Positions 1-8,619 of a stretch of DNA of 64,000 nucleotides are shown here, piece after piece. A program made the position numbers and the translations under genes. The stretch lies in contig NZ_AP022581.1 of NCBI RefSeq assembly GCF_010731535.1, positions 2,799,952 to 2,863,951 on the forward strand, given 5' to 3'. The notes under the pieces are model-generated. The model was not told where the DNA came from. It saw only the letters and a program-made list of their open reading frames with translations, and did not search any database. This stretch comes from Mycobacterium lacus (GTDB taxonomy: Bacteria; Actinomycetota; Actinomycetes; Mycobacteriales; Mycobacteriaceae). Positions within the stretch are counted from its first letter, which is position 1. Each line of letters begins with the position of its first letter.

Positions 1-136
1 CCACCAGTGCACGTTGCCCGGGTGCCAGCTCGACGTCTTCTGCGCTGTATAGATCCACCCCGGCGTCGCCCTCGTGAGCGCGGGTGGGCACTGGAAGCCC
101 GGGGTCGAGGCGGACAACGGCCAGCGTGGTCGACAC
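1..136 (-). CDS. dut: dUTPase, N-terminal part (runs off the left edge)
   Basis: The minus strand reads from a GTG at 136..134 as [16 protein letters not shown], then the dUTPase motif I region ending in [15 protein letters not shown]. This matches the N-terminus of mycobacterial deoxyuridine 5'-triphosphate nucleotidohydrolase, which hydrolyses dUTP to dUMP and pyrophosphate and keeps uracil out of DNA. About 45 codons are in the window; the remaining motifs lie beyond base 1. The GTG start explains why ATG-based searches miss it. It is divergent from the DUF3093 gene with only 25 bp between the two starts, so their promoters must overlap coding sequence. It fits thematically with thyX, thyA and dfrA further along. 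Confidence 0.9.
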   Translation of the reverse strand, partial: MSTTLAVVRLDPGLPVPTRAHEGDAGVDLYSAEDVELAPGQRALV

Positions 137-161
137 GGGGCCACAGACTACCCTTGACCGG

Positions 162-647
162 ATGTTTGGTACCCATGTCGCACCGCATAACGTGCGATAT
201 CGCGAACGACTGTGGGTGCCATGGTGGTGGTGGCCCCCGGGTTTCGCGCTTTCGGCCCTCATCGCGTTCGAAGTGAACATGGGTGTTCGGGCCCTGCCCG
301 ACTGGCTGCCGTTCGCGACGCTGTTCATCGTTGCGGCAGCGACCCTGCTGTGGCTGGGCCGCATCGAGATCCGGGTGACCGTAGGCTCGGAAGGCGAGCG
401 CGCAGTCGAACTTTGGGCCGGCGCGGCGCATCTGCCCGTCACAGCCATCGCCCGGTCCGCCGAGATCCCGCGCACGGCCAAGTCCGCGGCGCTGGGCCGC
501 CAACTCGACCCGGCTGCCTATGTGCTCCACCGGGCCTGGGTCGGTCCGATGGTCCTGATCGTCCTCGACGATCCCGACGATCCGACGCCGTACTGGCTGG
601 TGAGCTGCCGTCACCCGAAGCGGGTGCTGTCGGCCCTGACAAGCTGA
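162..647 (+). CDS. DUF3093 family membrane protein
   Basis: A 161-residue protein matching the length and position of M. tuberculosis Rv2698 (from memory). The N-terminus is Trp-rich (VPWWWWPP). It is followed by two adjacent hydrophobic segments at about residues 25-45 and 48-70, then a soluble C-terminal domain that includes the phrase [16 protein letters not shown]. The ATG at 162 was chosen because the longer open frame from 84 overlaps the divergent dut start and has no mycobacterial counterpart. The family is actinobacterial; no biochemical role is known. It is probably anchored in the inner membrane with a cytoplasmic C-terminal domain, which is inference from the hydrophobicity pattern. 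Confidence 0.85.
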   Translation: MFGTHVAPHNVRYRERLWVPWWWWPPGFALSALIAFEVNMGVRALPDWLPFATLFIVAAATLLWLGRIEIRVTVGSEGERAVELWAGAAHLPVTAIARSAEIPRTAKSAALGRQLDPAAYVLHRAWVGPMVLIVLDDPDDPTPYWLVSCRHPKRVLSALTS

Positions 648-656
648 GTGCGGCTA

Positions 657-959
657 TCAGGCCGCGCAGTCGGTACAGATCATTACGCCGTTCTTCTCGC
701 TGGCCAGCCGGCTGCGGTGTTGCACCAAAAAGCAGCTCGAGCAGGTGAATTCGTCAGCCTGCTTTGGAATCACGCGGACCGAGAGCTCTTCACCAGACAA
801 GTCGGCGCCGGGCAGCTCGAAAGACTCGGCGGATTCGGATTCGTCCACATCAACCACCGCCGACGCCGCCTCGTTCCGTCGTGCCTTCAGCTCCTCCAGC
901 GAATCCTCTGAGACATCGTCGGCCTCGGTGCGCCGCGGAGCGTCATAGTCGGTAGGCAT
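657..959 (-). CDS. DUF4193 zinc-motif protein
   Basis: A 100-residue acidic protein of the DUF4193 family (Rv2699c position). The first 60 residues are rich in Asp, Glu and Ser. The C-terminal 30 residues carry two CxxC pairs, CSSC and CTDC, a likely zinc ribbon resembling small RNA-polymerase-associated or zinc-knuckle proteins. The function is not established. It converges on the DUF3093 gene with 9 bp between stops and is divergent from the cei-like gene across a 214-bp intergenic region. Strong conservation in actinobacteria is known for the family; a role in transcription is only a guess from the zinc ribbon. Confidence 0.88.
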   Translation of the reverse strand: MPTDYDAPRRTEADDVSEDSLEELKARRNEAASAVVDVDESESAESFELPGADLSGEELSVRVIPKQADEFTCSSCFLVQHRSRLASEKNGVMICTDCAA

Positions 960-1173
960 CGCCCTATCCCCTCACATGCCCTCATCACTTCAAGCAACGC
1001 TTTGTACCAGCGTCGAACGCATCCACCAAACGATTCGTGCCCGGATCTCGGCCCATTCAAGTGTGATTTGCGTCACATCCTAGTATTGACCCTTGTATTC
1101 TGCTCCAAACAGTGCGTTTGGCGTGCGACAACGATGCATCTGAGGCGCATTCGACGTCGACTAGAGTGCACGT

Positions 1174-1824
1174 GTGGTCGCACAAATCACCGAGGGTACC
1201 GCCTTCGACAAGCACGGCCGGCCGTTTCGGCGACGCAATCCCCGGCCCGCCATCGTCGTCGTGGTGTTCCTGGCGCTGGTGACGGGCGTGGTGTGGACTG
1301 TGGCGCTGACGCGACCGGCGGATGTTCGAGAGGCCGCAGTGTGCAACCCACCCCCGCAACCCGCGGGTTCGCCACCGACAAAACTCGGTGAGCAGGTGTC
1401 GCGGTCGGAGATGACGGACGTCGCGCCCGCCAAACTCGGCGACACCAAGGTCCGAGTCCTCAACGCCAGTGGCCGGGGCGGTCAGGCTGCCGACATTGCC
1501 GGCGCGCTACAGGACCTGGGATTCGCGCAGCCATCCGCTGCCAATGACCCGATCTATGCCAACACCCGCCTGAATTGCCAAGGCCAGATCCGCTTCGGCA
1601 CGGCAGGACAGGCCACTGCCGCCGCCGTGTGGCTGGTGGCGCCGTGCACCGAACTGTTCCGCGACAACCGCTCCGACGACTCCGTCGACCTTGCGCTCGG
1701 CACGGACTTCACCGCTTTGGCGCATAACGACAACATCGACGCCGTCCTCGCGACCCTGCGTCCCGGTGCCACCGAACCGTCAGATCCCGCGCTGCTGTCG
1801 AAGATTCACTCCAGCAGCTGCTGA
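1174..1824 (+). CDS. cei: Cell envelope integrity protein Cei-like (LytR_C domain)
   Basis: A 216-residue protein with a short basic cytoplasmic N-terminus (HGRPFRRRNPRP), one membrane segment at about residues 24-45 and an extracytoplasmic domain. The domain contains the LytR_C signature (TKVRVLNASGRGGQAADIAG) at about residues 90-110. Cysteines at about 56, 130, 153 and 216 could form disulfides outside the membrane. The GTG start at 1174 is used; an in-phase ATG is lacking. It matches Rv2700 (cei), reported to affect M. tuberculosis envelope integrity and virulence. LytR_C domains accompany wall-polymer ligases, so a periplasmic role in wall assembly is plausible. Confidence 0.85.
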   Translation: MVAQITEGTAFDKHGRPFRRRNPRPAIVVVVFLALVTGVVWTVALTRPADVREAAVCNPPPQPAGSPPTKLGEQVSRSEMTDVAPAKLGDTKVRVLNASGRGGQAADIAGALQDLGFAQPSAANDPIYANTRLNCQGQIRFGTAGQATAAAVWLVAPCTELFRDNRSDDSVDLALGTDFTALAHNDNIDAVLATLRPGATEPSDPALLSKIHSSSC

Positions 1825-1834
1825 TTGACCCGGC

Positions 1835-2704
1835 TTAGTCGAGGATCGGGTCCAGACCGTTCACTTGCCCGAGGGCCGCCAACAGATCGTCGGCGATTCC
1901 TGGCGCCGCAGCGACCACCAATCCTGCGCGGTCTTCGTCCCACGCGGGCAACAGCACGCGGGCCCCCGACTCGGAAGCGATCAGCGCACCAGCCGCACAA
2001 TCCCACAGCTGCAGTCCGTGCTCGTAGTAGGCGTCCAACCGGCCCGCCGCGACCATGCACAAATCGAGTGCCGCGGAGCCGATGCGCCGCACGTCGCGGA
2101 CCACCGGCAGCATCCGGGCCAACAGCTCCGCCTGAGTCGCGCGGCGCCGCTGCGAGTACCCGAACCCGGTGCCCAGCAACGCCATCGACAGGTCTTCGAC
2201 GGCATTGCAGCGCAACGCGTGTCTCCCCTGCTCGTCGGTGACATGCGCCCCGAGACCGCGTGCCGCCGAGTACAGCCTGCCGGCGACGACGTCAGCGACC
2301 GCGCCGGCCACCGACACGCCGTCCACCTGGGCCCCGACCGACACCGCGTAGGCGGGAATGCCGTAGACGAAATTCACCGTGCCGTCGATCGGATCCAGCA
2401 CCCAGGTGACCGCGCCAGCCGACGTTGCCGTCGGGTCGACGGGCCCGCCGCCCTCTTCGCCGAGAATCGGGTCGCCGGGCCGAAGCTGAGCCAACCGATC
2501 ACGCAACAGCCGTTCCGTATCGGTATCGACCACGGTTACCGGGTCGGTGGGGGTGGTCTTCGAGCGCACCGCGCCGCCGCCGGGGCCGCCCGCGCAGGCG
2601 CCGAACACCTCGGCGCGGCGACAGCGCACGAACTCGGCGGCCTCGGCGGCTAGCGTTTCGGCGACCGAACGCAGCTGCGCGGGCCCGTTGTCAGGTCGAG
2701 TCAC
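1835..2704 (-). CDS. suhB: Inositol-1-monophosphatase family protein SuhB
   Basis: A 289-residue enzyme of the FIG superfamily of Mg2+-dependent, Li+-sensitive phosphatases. Visible motifs are GEE at 82-84, the metal-binding WVLDPIDGT at 101-109 (Asp104, Asp107) and LWDCAAG near 233-239, whose Asp completes the metal site. It hydrolyses inositol monophosphate, supplying inositol for phosphatidylinositol, PIMs, lipoarabinomannan and mycothiol. It corresponds to Rv2701c. It converges on the cei-like gene with 10 bp between stops and is divergent from ppgK. Confidence 0.92.
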   Translation of the reverse strand: MTRPDNGPAQLRSVAETLAAEAAEFVRCRRAEVFGACAGGPGGGAVRSKTTPTDPVTVVDTDTERLLRDRLAQLRPGDPILGEEGGGPVDPTATSAGAVTWVLDPIDGTVNFVYGIPAYAVSVGAQVDGVSVAGAVADVVAGRLYSAARGLGAHVTDEQGRHALRCNAVEDLSMALLGTGFGYSQRRRATQAELLARMLPVVRDVRRIGSAALDLCMVAAGRLDAYYEHGLQLWDCAAGALIASESGARVLLPAWDEDRAGLVVAAAPGIADDLLAALGQVNGLDPILD

Positions 2705-2807
2705 CGGTCTATCGCATCACAGTCTTCTCCGCCGGGGTCGTCGCCGGCTCCGCGCGGTGCCCCGAGCTAAGGTGAGCGGACACCCAAGTCTCGCCGAGGA
2801 GATTTCG

Positions 2808-3623
2808 ATGACAGCCGCCGACTCGACCGCGGAATCGTCTGACCCCGACACCGGCACGGCGGGCGCCACGTCGCAACGTCGCGGATTCGGCATCGACGTC
2901 GGCGGCAGCGGCATCAAGGGCGGAATCGTCGACCTGAACACCGGACAGTTGATCGGCGAGCGGATCAAGCTGCTTACCCCGCAACCGGCCACCCCGTCGG
3001 CGGTTGCCAAGACCATCGCCGAGGTCGTCAACGGATTCGGCTGGACCGGCCCCCTCGGGGTGACCTATCCCGGTGTCGTCACCCACGGCGTCGTTCGAAC
3101 CGCGGCAAACGTGGACAAGTCCTGGATCGGGACCAACGCCCGCGACATCATCAGCGCCGAGCTGGACGGTCAGGATGTGACGATTCTCAACGACGCCGAC
3201 GCGGCCGGGCTTGCTGAAGAACGGTATGGGGCGGGCAAGAACAACGCCGGCTTGGTCGTCCTGCTGACATTCGGCACCGGAATTGGGTCTGCACTCATCC
3301 ACAACGGGACACTGATCCCCAACACCGAGTTCGGGCATCTCGAGGTCGGGGGTAAGGAAGCTGAGCAACGGGCGGCGTCGTCGGTCAAAGAGAAGTTCGA
3401 CTGGAGCTACCCGAAGTGGGCCAAGCAGGTGACAAGGGTGCTGGTCGCCATCGAGAACGCGATCTGGCCCGACCTGTTTATCGCTGGTGGCGGCATCAGC
3501 CGCAAGGCCGACAAATGGGTGCCGCTGCTTGAAAACCGCACCCCTGTGGTTCCCGCGGCGCTGCAGAACACTGCCGGGATAGTCGGTGCTGCGATGGCAT
3601 CTACCACAAATGTCATGCATTGA
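2808..3623 (+). CDS. ppgK: Polyphosphate glucokinase
   Basis: A 271-residue ROK-family kinase that phosphorylates glucose using inorganic polyphosphate or ATP. The phosphate-binding motif GIDVGGSGIKGG lies at about residues 28-39 and a second nucleotide loop (TFGTGIGSALIHNG) near 155-168. The catalytic Asp is in the ILNDADAAG stretch. The ATG at 2808 was chosen because a strong GAGGAG ribosome-binding site lies at 2796-2801; the frame is open further upstream but that part overlaps suhB. It matches Rv2702. The sigA gene follows 177 bp downstream in the same direction. Confidence 0.93.
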   Translation: MTAADSTAESSDPDTGTAGATSQRRGFGIDVGGSGIKGGIVDLNTGQLIGERIKLLTPQPATPSAVAKTIAEVVNGFGWTGPLGVTYPGVVTHGVVRTAANVDKSWIGTNARDIISAELDGQDVTILNDADAAGLAEERYGAGKNNAGLVVLLTFGTGIGSALIHNGTLIPNTEFGHLEVGGKEAEQRAASSVKEKFDWSYPKWAKQVTRVLVAIENAIWPDLFIAGGGISRKADKWVPLLENRTPVVPAALQNTAGIVGAAMASTTNVMH

Positions 3624-3800
3624 ATTTTCCCCGCTCGCGCAGTATGGGTCCGCACTGTCGTTACAATGGTCACCGGCGGCCGCCCGACGATAGCGCGCGA
3701 GTACTCACGCTGATATCAACGCCGACATTCGACATAGCAGACACTTTCGGTTTACCCATGCCCAAACCCGCCGGAAGTGAGCCCAACCGAAGGGGTGTAT

Positions 3801-5378
3801 GTGGCAGCGACCAAGGCAAGCTCGGCGACCGATGAGCCGGTGAAACGCACCGCCACGAAGTCTGCCGGGTCCCCGGGCAAAGCCGGCGCTAGGCGAACGG
3901 CGGCGAAGCCCGCCAACGGCTCCACCCCCGCAAAGCGGGCCGCCAAGACGACGGCCCGGGCCGCTAAGTCCGCTGCGACGTCCGGGACCACCCACCACGC
4001 CGCGAAAAGCGCCACACCGAAGAAGGCCCGCGCGGCGGCCAAACGTGGGGCTGCAACGGCACCTTCCGCGCGCGGCCACGCGACGAAGGCCAAAGCGTCG
4101 GCGCCCGCCGACGGCCCCGACGCCTCGATAGATCCCGAGGTAACCCTGGACGCTGTCGAGGATCTCGACGTCGAACCGGACCTCGACGTTGATCCCGGTG
4201 AGGATCTCGACATCGACGCCGCCGACCTCAGCCTCGACGACCTGGAAGACGTGGCGCCCGACGCCGAGGACGAGGTCGAGCTGCCTGACGGCGAGGAGAT
4301 CGAGGCCGCCGCTGAAGCAGCGACCGGCGAGACTGCCGCCGAGGACGACGAGGAGATCGCCGAGCCCACCGAAAAGGACAAGGCCTCAGGCGATTTCGTG
4401 TGGGACGAGGACGAGTCGGAAGCGCTCCGGCAGGCGCGCAAGGACGCCGAACTCACCGCATCCGCGGACTCGGTTCGCGCCTACCTCAAGCAGATCGGCA
4501 AGGTGGCGCTGCTCAACGCCGAGGAAGAGGTCGAGCTGGCAAAGCGCATCGAGGCCGGCCTCTACGCGACGCAGCTGATGAGCGAGCTGGCCGAACGTGG
4601 CGAGAAGCTACCCGCCGCCCAACGGCGCGACATGATGTGGATTTGCCGCGACGGCGATCGCGCGAAAAACCATCTGCTGGAAGCCAACTTGCGGCTGGTG
4701 GTCTCGCTCGCCAAGCGCTACACCGGACGAGGGATGGCGTTTCTCGACCTGATCCAGGAAGGAAACCTCGGCCTGATCCGCGCGGTCGAGAAGTTCGACT
4801 ACACCAAGGGGTACAAGTTCTCCACGTACGCGACATGGTGGATTCGCCAGGCCATCACTCGCGCCATGGCCGACCAGGCACGCACCATCCGCATACCGGT
4901 ACACATGGTCGAGGTGATCAACAAGCTGGGCCGCATCCAGCGCGAGCTGCTGCAGGACCTGGGCCGCGAGCCCACGCCTGAGGAGCTGGCCAAGGAGATG
5001 GACATCACACCGGAGAAGGTGCTGGAGATTCAGCAGTACGCCCGTGAGCCGATCTCGTTGGACCAGACCATCGGTGACGAGGGCGACAGCCAGCTGGGCG
5101 ACTTCATCGAAGACAGCGAAGCGGTGGTGGCCGTCGATGCGGTGTCGTTCACGCTGCTGCAAGACCAGCTGCAGTCGGTGCTGGACACGCTGTCCGAGCG
5201 CGAGGCCGGCGTGGTACGGCTGCGCTTCGGCCTCACCGACGGCCAGCCACGCACCCTCGACGAGATCGGCCAGGTCTACGGCGTCACCCGTGAGCGCATC
5301 CGCCAGATCGAGTCCAAGACGATGTCGAAGCTCCGCCACCCCAGCCGTTCGCAAGTCCTGCGCGACTACCTGGACTGA
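3801..5378 (+). CDS. sigA: Principal RNA polymerase sigma factor SigA
   Basis: A 525-residue group 1 sigma-70. Residues 1-100 are Lys/Ala-rich and low complexity, 100-200 strongly acidic. The conserved core starts at about residue 215 with region 1.2, followed by region 2 ([20 protein letters not shown], -10 recognition around [12 protein letters not shown]), region 3 and region 4 with the -35 helix-turn-helix ([20 protein letters not shown]). It directs RNA polymerase to housekeeping promoters. I chose GTG 3801 (V-A-A-T-K-A-S, matching M. tuberculosis MAATKAS) with AAGGGG at 3790-3795 as ribosome-binding site; an in-frame GTG at 3777 would add 8 residues. It shares near-identical regions 2 and 4 with sigB at 10.5 kb. 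Confidence 0.97.
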   Translation: MAATKASSATDEPVKRTATKSAGSPGKAGARRTAAKPANGSTPAKRAAKTTARAAKSAATSGTTHHAAKSATPKKARAAAKRGAATAPSARGHATKAKASAPADGPDASIDPEVTLDAVEDLDVEPDLDVDPGEDLDIDAADLSLDDLEDVAPDAEDEVELPDGEEIEAAAEAATGETAAEDDEEIAEPTEKDKASGDFVWDEDESEALRQARKDAELTASADSVRAYLKQIGKVALLNAEEEVELAKRIEAGLYATQLMSELAERGEKLPAAQRRDMMWICRDGDRAKNHLLEANLRLVVSLAKRYTGRGMAFLDLIQEGNLGLIRAVEKFDYTKGYKFSTYATWWIRQAITRAMADQARTIRIPVHMVEVINKLGRIQRELLQDLGREPTPEELAKEMDITPEKVLEIQQYAREPISLDQTIGDEGDSQLGDFIEDSEAVVAVDAVSFTLLQDQLQSVLDTLSEREAGVVRLRFGLTDGQPRTLDEIGQVYGVTRERIRQIESKTMSKLRHPSRSQVLRDYLD

Positions 5379-5484
5379 GCCCTAGCGAGCAACCGGGCCC
5401 GGGTCGCTCCAGCGTCCCGCTCGGGTCGTAATACAGCTCCTGGCGCGGCGTCGTCGTAGGCTGAATGCACGGAATTGCACTTGA

Positions 5485-5678
5485 ATCCCCTGCGGCGCAA
5501 TAAATTCGGACTCCGTCGACGGCCGCAACGTCATCTCGTCCGAATCCACCTTCGAACCGGCCGTCGGTTACGCGCGAGCCATGCGTGTCGGGCCCCACGT
5601 GGGGGTGGCCGGAACGACCGGAGCAGGGCCGGCCGGTGATATCGCCGCCCAGACCAGGGATGCTTTGCGCCGCATAGA
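5485..5678 (+). pseudogene. RidA-family gene, 5' part, cut by the IS element
   Basis: The frame with codons starting at 5527 reads NVISSESTFEPAVGYARAMR then a VGPHVGVAGTTG stretch and ends DALRRI at the insertion point. This is the N-terminal half of a YjgF/YER057c/UK114 (RidA) protein, the Rv2704 position just after sigA. RidA proteins deaminate reactive enamine/imine intermediates. The frame is open back to 5485 but has no ATG, GTG or TTG start in phase, so either the start is altered or a further frameshift lies near 5485. The coding sequence resumes at 7684 beyond the IS, and joining 5678 to 7684 restores the frame exactly (RRI-EVALKEAG). Confidence 0.85.
5673..5678. repeat. 6-bp target site duplication, left copy (CATAGA)
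   Basis: CATAGA abuts the left end of the IS and recurs at 7678-7683 at its right end. Deleting the element plus one copy restores the ridA reading frame, which confirms that this is the staggered-cut duplication. Confidence 0.88.
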
Positions 5679-7677
5679 CCGAAGTTAAGGTTGTTCTGAT
5701 AGGCGAATCCGCGGTTTGACCTGGGGGTTTGTTGGTTTTGGTGGGTGGTTGTTGTGGCTACGCGGCGATGGTCAGTGGGATGGGGGCCTCGATAAGGTCG
5801 AAGGCGCGGCGCTGGTGGGGGGTGGGGTCGGTGAGCTTGTCGATTTCGATGTCGGTGTCGTGGTAGCGGATCCGGTCGCGGGTGAGGGTGCCCAGGTGTG
5901 TGAGCAGGTCGCGGAAGCTGCCGACCGGGTTGCCGTCGTCATCGTGTTTGGTGGAGGCCTTGGCTTGGGCGGTGGCGGAGCGGCGTGCGGGGGCTACGGG
6001 GTTGTCCCGTTGTGGGGGTGCTTGGTCGGTGAAGGTCAACGGTGCCCAGGCCTTGCGTAGATGCCAGGTGAGGTAGCAGGCGAGCATGCAGATGAGCATG
6101 TGGGCTTTGACCCGGTCTTGGAGGCGGTGGTGGATGGGCCGCAGGTCGAGGTCGTCGGATTTGATGATGCGGAAGTCGCGTTCGACGTTGGCGAGTTTCT
6201 TGTAGCTTTCGACTATGGCGGCGGGGTCGAGGGCCTGGGCGTCGACGCTAGTGCGCAGGACATAGATGCCGTCGAGGGCCGCTTCGGCGTCGATGGCGGC
6301 CTGGTCGCGGTGGTAGGTGAAGGCGGTGTCGGTGATGGTGAGGTGGAAGTGTTTGCCCACCTTGAATTTTCCGCTGACCCTACCGACCTCGATGCCGATC
6401 TTGTCGGCGCCGGACAGGGTGCCCTTGGTGACGCGTTCGGCGATGTGGGCCAGCTCCTTGTCGGTGGCGGCCAGCAGGTCTTGGCGCTTGCGGGCGCGTT
6501 CGGCGGCCAGTGCTGGGTTGCGGCAGGCGATCAGCCGTTCGCCGGGGTAGTCGGGGTGGGTGATCTCGGCGAGGTCTTGCTGGTCGAACAGGCTCATCTG
6601 CAGCGGCCCGTCGTCGCGAGCGAGTTTGGCGATCGACGGGGCGCGCAGCGCGGTGATCCAGTCGAAACACGCTGCGTCGTCGGGGGTGTCGTTGAGTTCG
6701 CGCAGCTTGTCGATGCGCGCGCCGGTGATCATGCCGCGGTCACCGACCAGGATCAGCCGCTGGATGGCGAGCTTGTCTTTGATCACCTCAACGATCTGGG
6801 TGAACGCGCTCGGGTCGCTGGTGTTGCCCGCGAACACCCGCACCGCGACCGGGCGCCCGTCGGGGTCGGTGAGCACACCGTATTCGATCTGCTGGCACCC
6901 TTTCTTGCCGTCGCGGGAATAGCCGTGTGCGGCCAGCTCGCAGCAGCGCCCGGTCACCCACGAGGAACTCAGGTCGAACAACGCCATCCGGCCCGGGTTC
7001 ACCGACTCCGCGAGATGCTTTGCGGCCAGCTTCTTTCGATCGTCTCCTGGCGGCTGACAAGCCAGTCCATCGCCGCGTAGATCTCATCGGTGGATGCGTC
7101 GGCCACACCCAGGTCGACCCCGAGGGTGGTATCAGACCACCAGCCCAGGGTGGATAGCTTCGATTTTGGCCGCACCACCCGCGAGATGATCAACGCGACA
7201 GCAATGTCGCGGGCCCGGCATGGCGGGCCTAGCAGTGCGGCCAGCTTGAGCTTGCCCGCCATCGCCGCCACCGCTGCGACATCACCGTGCGGCAGCGACC
7301 GCGTCTTGCTGAACTCGCTGCCGGCCGCCACGAGCGTGTGCCCCTTGAGCGTCGCCTCGATGGCGGCGATCGCCTCCGGCGGGAGCTTGGACAGGTTCGC
7401 CAGAGTTTGGTGGCGCACCTTGCCCCCGTCGCGGAACGAGCGGCGCAGCAGGATCGTCTCGTAGAGACGTTGCTCGCCTGACTTCGTCACGTATCCACGC
7501 AGATTCCGGGCTACGTGCATCGAACCTGAGTATGCCGCCACGCCGTTATCCTAACGCATTCTCATCACACAACGTCGTAACGACACACTATATTCGTGGC
7601 TACATCCGCGAACTGTGATTCGACTGATTTCCCAGGTCGGCTACACAATCCTCGGGCAAAAGCGGTCGGAACTTCGG
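5679..7677 (-). mobile_element. IS1634-like insertion sequence (1,999 bp) inside ridA
   Basis: The ends are CCGAAGTT at 5679-5686 and its complement AACTTCGG at 7670-7677, an 8-bp terminal inverted repeat with weaker similarity inward. A 6-bp direct repeat CATAGA flanks the element. Length, a single DDE transposase filling most of the element and a short duplication fit the IS1634 group of the IS4 superfamily. The transposase reads on the minus strand, opposite to ridA. About 79 bp lie between the transposase stop and the left end, and 136 bp between its start and the right end. I do not know the named IS. Confidence 0.88.
5758..7541 (-). pseudogene. IS1634-family transposase with one frameshift
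   Basis: Two overlapping frames make up the transposase. The N-terminal 180 codons run 7541..6999 and begin MAAYSGSMHVARNLRGYVTK. The C-terminal 414 codons run 7002..5758. The C-terminal part has the DDE-type landmarks DLSSSW, VGDRGM and a final YKKLANVERDFRIIK box. Around 7031-7037 the minus strand reads GAAAGAAGCTGG. Adding one A would give ERKLAAKHLAESVNPGRM and fuse the frames, so a 1-base deletion, or a -1 slip, separates them. No strong slippery heptamer such as A6G is present, so I favour a mutation or a sequencing error over programmed frameshifting. Confidence 0.8.
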
Positions 7678-7683
7678 CATAGA
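7678..7683. repeat. 6-bp target site duplication, right copy (CATAGA)
   Basis: Identical to 5673-5678 and immediately follows the right terminal repeat AACTTCGG of the IS. Confidence 0.88.
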
Positions 7684-7893
7684 GGTTGCGCTCAAAGAGG
7701 CGGGCGCAGCACTCGACGACGTAGTCCGTACCGGATCTACGTGACGGATATTTCGCGCTGGCGCGAGGTCGGGGAGGTGCACGCACAGGTTTTCGGCGAC
7801 ATCCGGCCCGTGACCACGATGATCGAGGTTTCCGCACTCATCGCGCCCGACCTGCTGGTGGAGATCGAAGCCGACGCCTACGTCGACTCCTGA
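7678..7893 (+). pseudogene. RidA-family gene, 3' part, with its own frameshift
   Basis: After the second CATAGA copy the ridA frame continues EVALKEAGAALDDVVRT to about 7730. There CGTACCGGATCTAC lacks one C compared with the expected RTRIYVT codons. Reading then continues in another frame from 7732 as RIYVTDISRWREVGEVHAQV and ends LLVEIEADAYVDS, with the stop at 7891-7893. The gene is therefore disrupted twice, by the IS and by a 1-base loss. The tail overlaps the 3' end of the convergent DUF952 gene by 16 bp. Either loss of RidA function preceded the insertion, or the base loss is a sequencing artefact. Confidence 0.83.
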
Positions 7894-8246
7894 GCTTGTT
7901 GCGCCGGCGGGAAGGTGCCGTCCGGAGCCGGCGGGTAAGCGCTGACTCGCACGACAGCTCTCAGCGGCAGCGGGCCATACAGATGCGGGAACAGCACCGA
8001 CTCGGGATCCGTCGCTACGCCCGGTTCCCAATGCAGCGGTGAGTCCAGCGCCGCCGGGTCGATGTAGAGCAAGACCAGGTCACTGCGCCCGCGGTAGAGC
8101 CGGTTAGCCGGCAGATGTACCTGCTCGAGCGTCGACAGATGGACGAACCGGCCCGGCGATTCAGGGTGAATCGCACCGCGATCGCGGGCCCGCGACCACT
8201 CGGCTGAACCGCATAGACGCACCAGGAGGGCGGGAGTGGAGGACAT
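7878..8246 (-). CDS. DUF952 family protein
   Basis: A 122-residue protein of the DUF952 family (Rv2705c position). Recognisable features are FVHLSTLEQVHLPANRLYRG at about residues 33-52, followed by LVLLYIDPAAL and LFPHLYGPLPLRAVV. These are typical of this small alpha/beta fold, which is distantly related to glutathione S-transferase or ADP-ribosyltransferase-like domains. The function is unknown. The ATG at 8246 was chosen; the open frame extends to 8504 but the extension overlaps the next gene's upstream region and is not protein-like. It converges on the broken ridA gene. Confidence 0.85.
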   Translation of the reverse strand: MSSTPALLVRLCGSAEWSRARDRGAIHPESPGRFVHLSTLEQVHLPANRLYRGRSDLVLLYIDPAALDSPLHWEPGVATDPESVLFPHLYGPLPLRAVVRVSAYPPAPDGTFPPAQQAQEST

Positions 8247-8369
8247 GATAACCACCCTGCCCGATTTTCGGGCAGAAATGCGTGAGTAACGACACACCCG
8301 ATAACGAACGGGGAACAACGCGAAAACCCCGAACGTCTGAGAGAGTGAAGACACGAGAACGGAGAGGCT

Positions 8370-8555
8370 ATGAACGCGACTCTGACCGGTCCCGAGCTGA
8401 CCAGAGCTGACCGCTGCGACCGCTGCGGCGCAGCAGCCCGGGTACGTGTCAAGCTGCGTTCCGGAGCCGAACTCCTCTTCTGCCAGCATCACGCGAACAA
8501 GCATGAGGCGAAACTGACTGAGTTAGCCGCCGTGCTGGAGGTTAGCGGGAGCTAA
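8370..8555 (+). CDS. Small zinc-motif protein (DUF7455-like)
   Basis: A 61-residue protein with a CDRCGAAARVRV motif near residues 16-27 and a second half-site CQHHANKHEAK near 38-48. The resulting C-x2-C...C-x2-H pattern suggests a single zinc ribbon. Similar 60-65-residue proteins occur next to sigB in actinobacteria. An AGAGG sequence at 8361-8365 precedes the ATG. Function is unknown; the zinc site is inferred from the spacing of the cysteines and histidines. Confidence 0.82.
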   Translation: MNATLTGPELTRADRCDRCGAAARVRVKLRSGAELLFCQHHANKHEAKLTELAAVLEVSGS

Positions 8556-8619
8556 GTTCGCCCAACGCGCCCGGCGGCAATGGCGGCGGCGCGAGCCGTC
8601 TTGGGTAATGCTGGACTTG

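Noticed and set aside
6061..7080. 339-residue plus-strand ORF inside the IS
   Set aside because: It is antisense to the transposase, Gly/Val/Asp-rich and without recognisable motifs.
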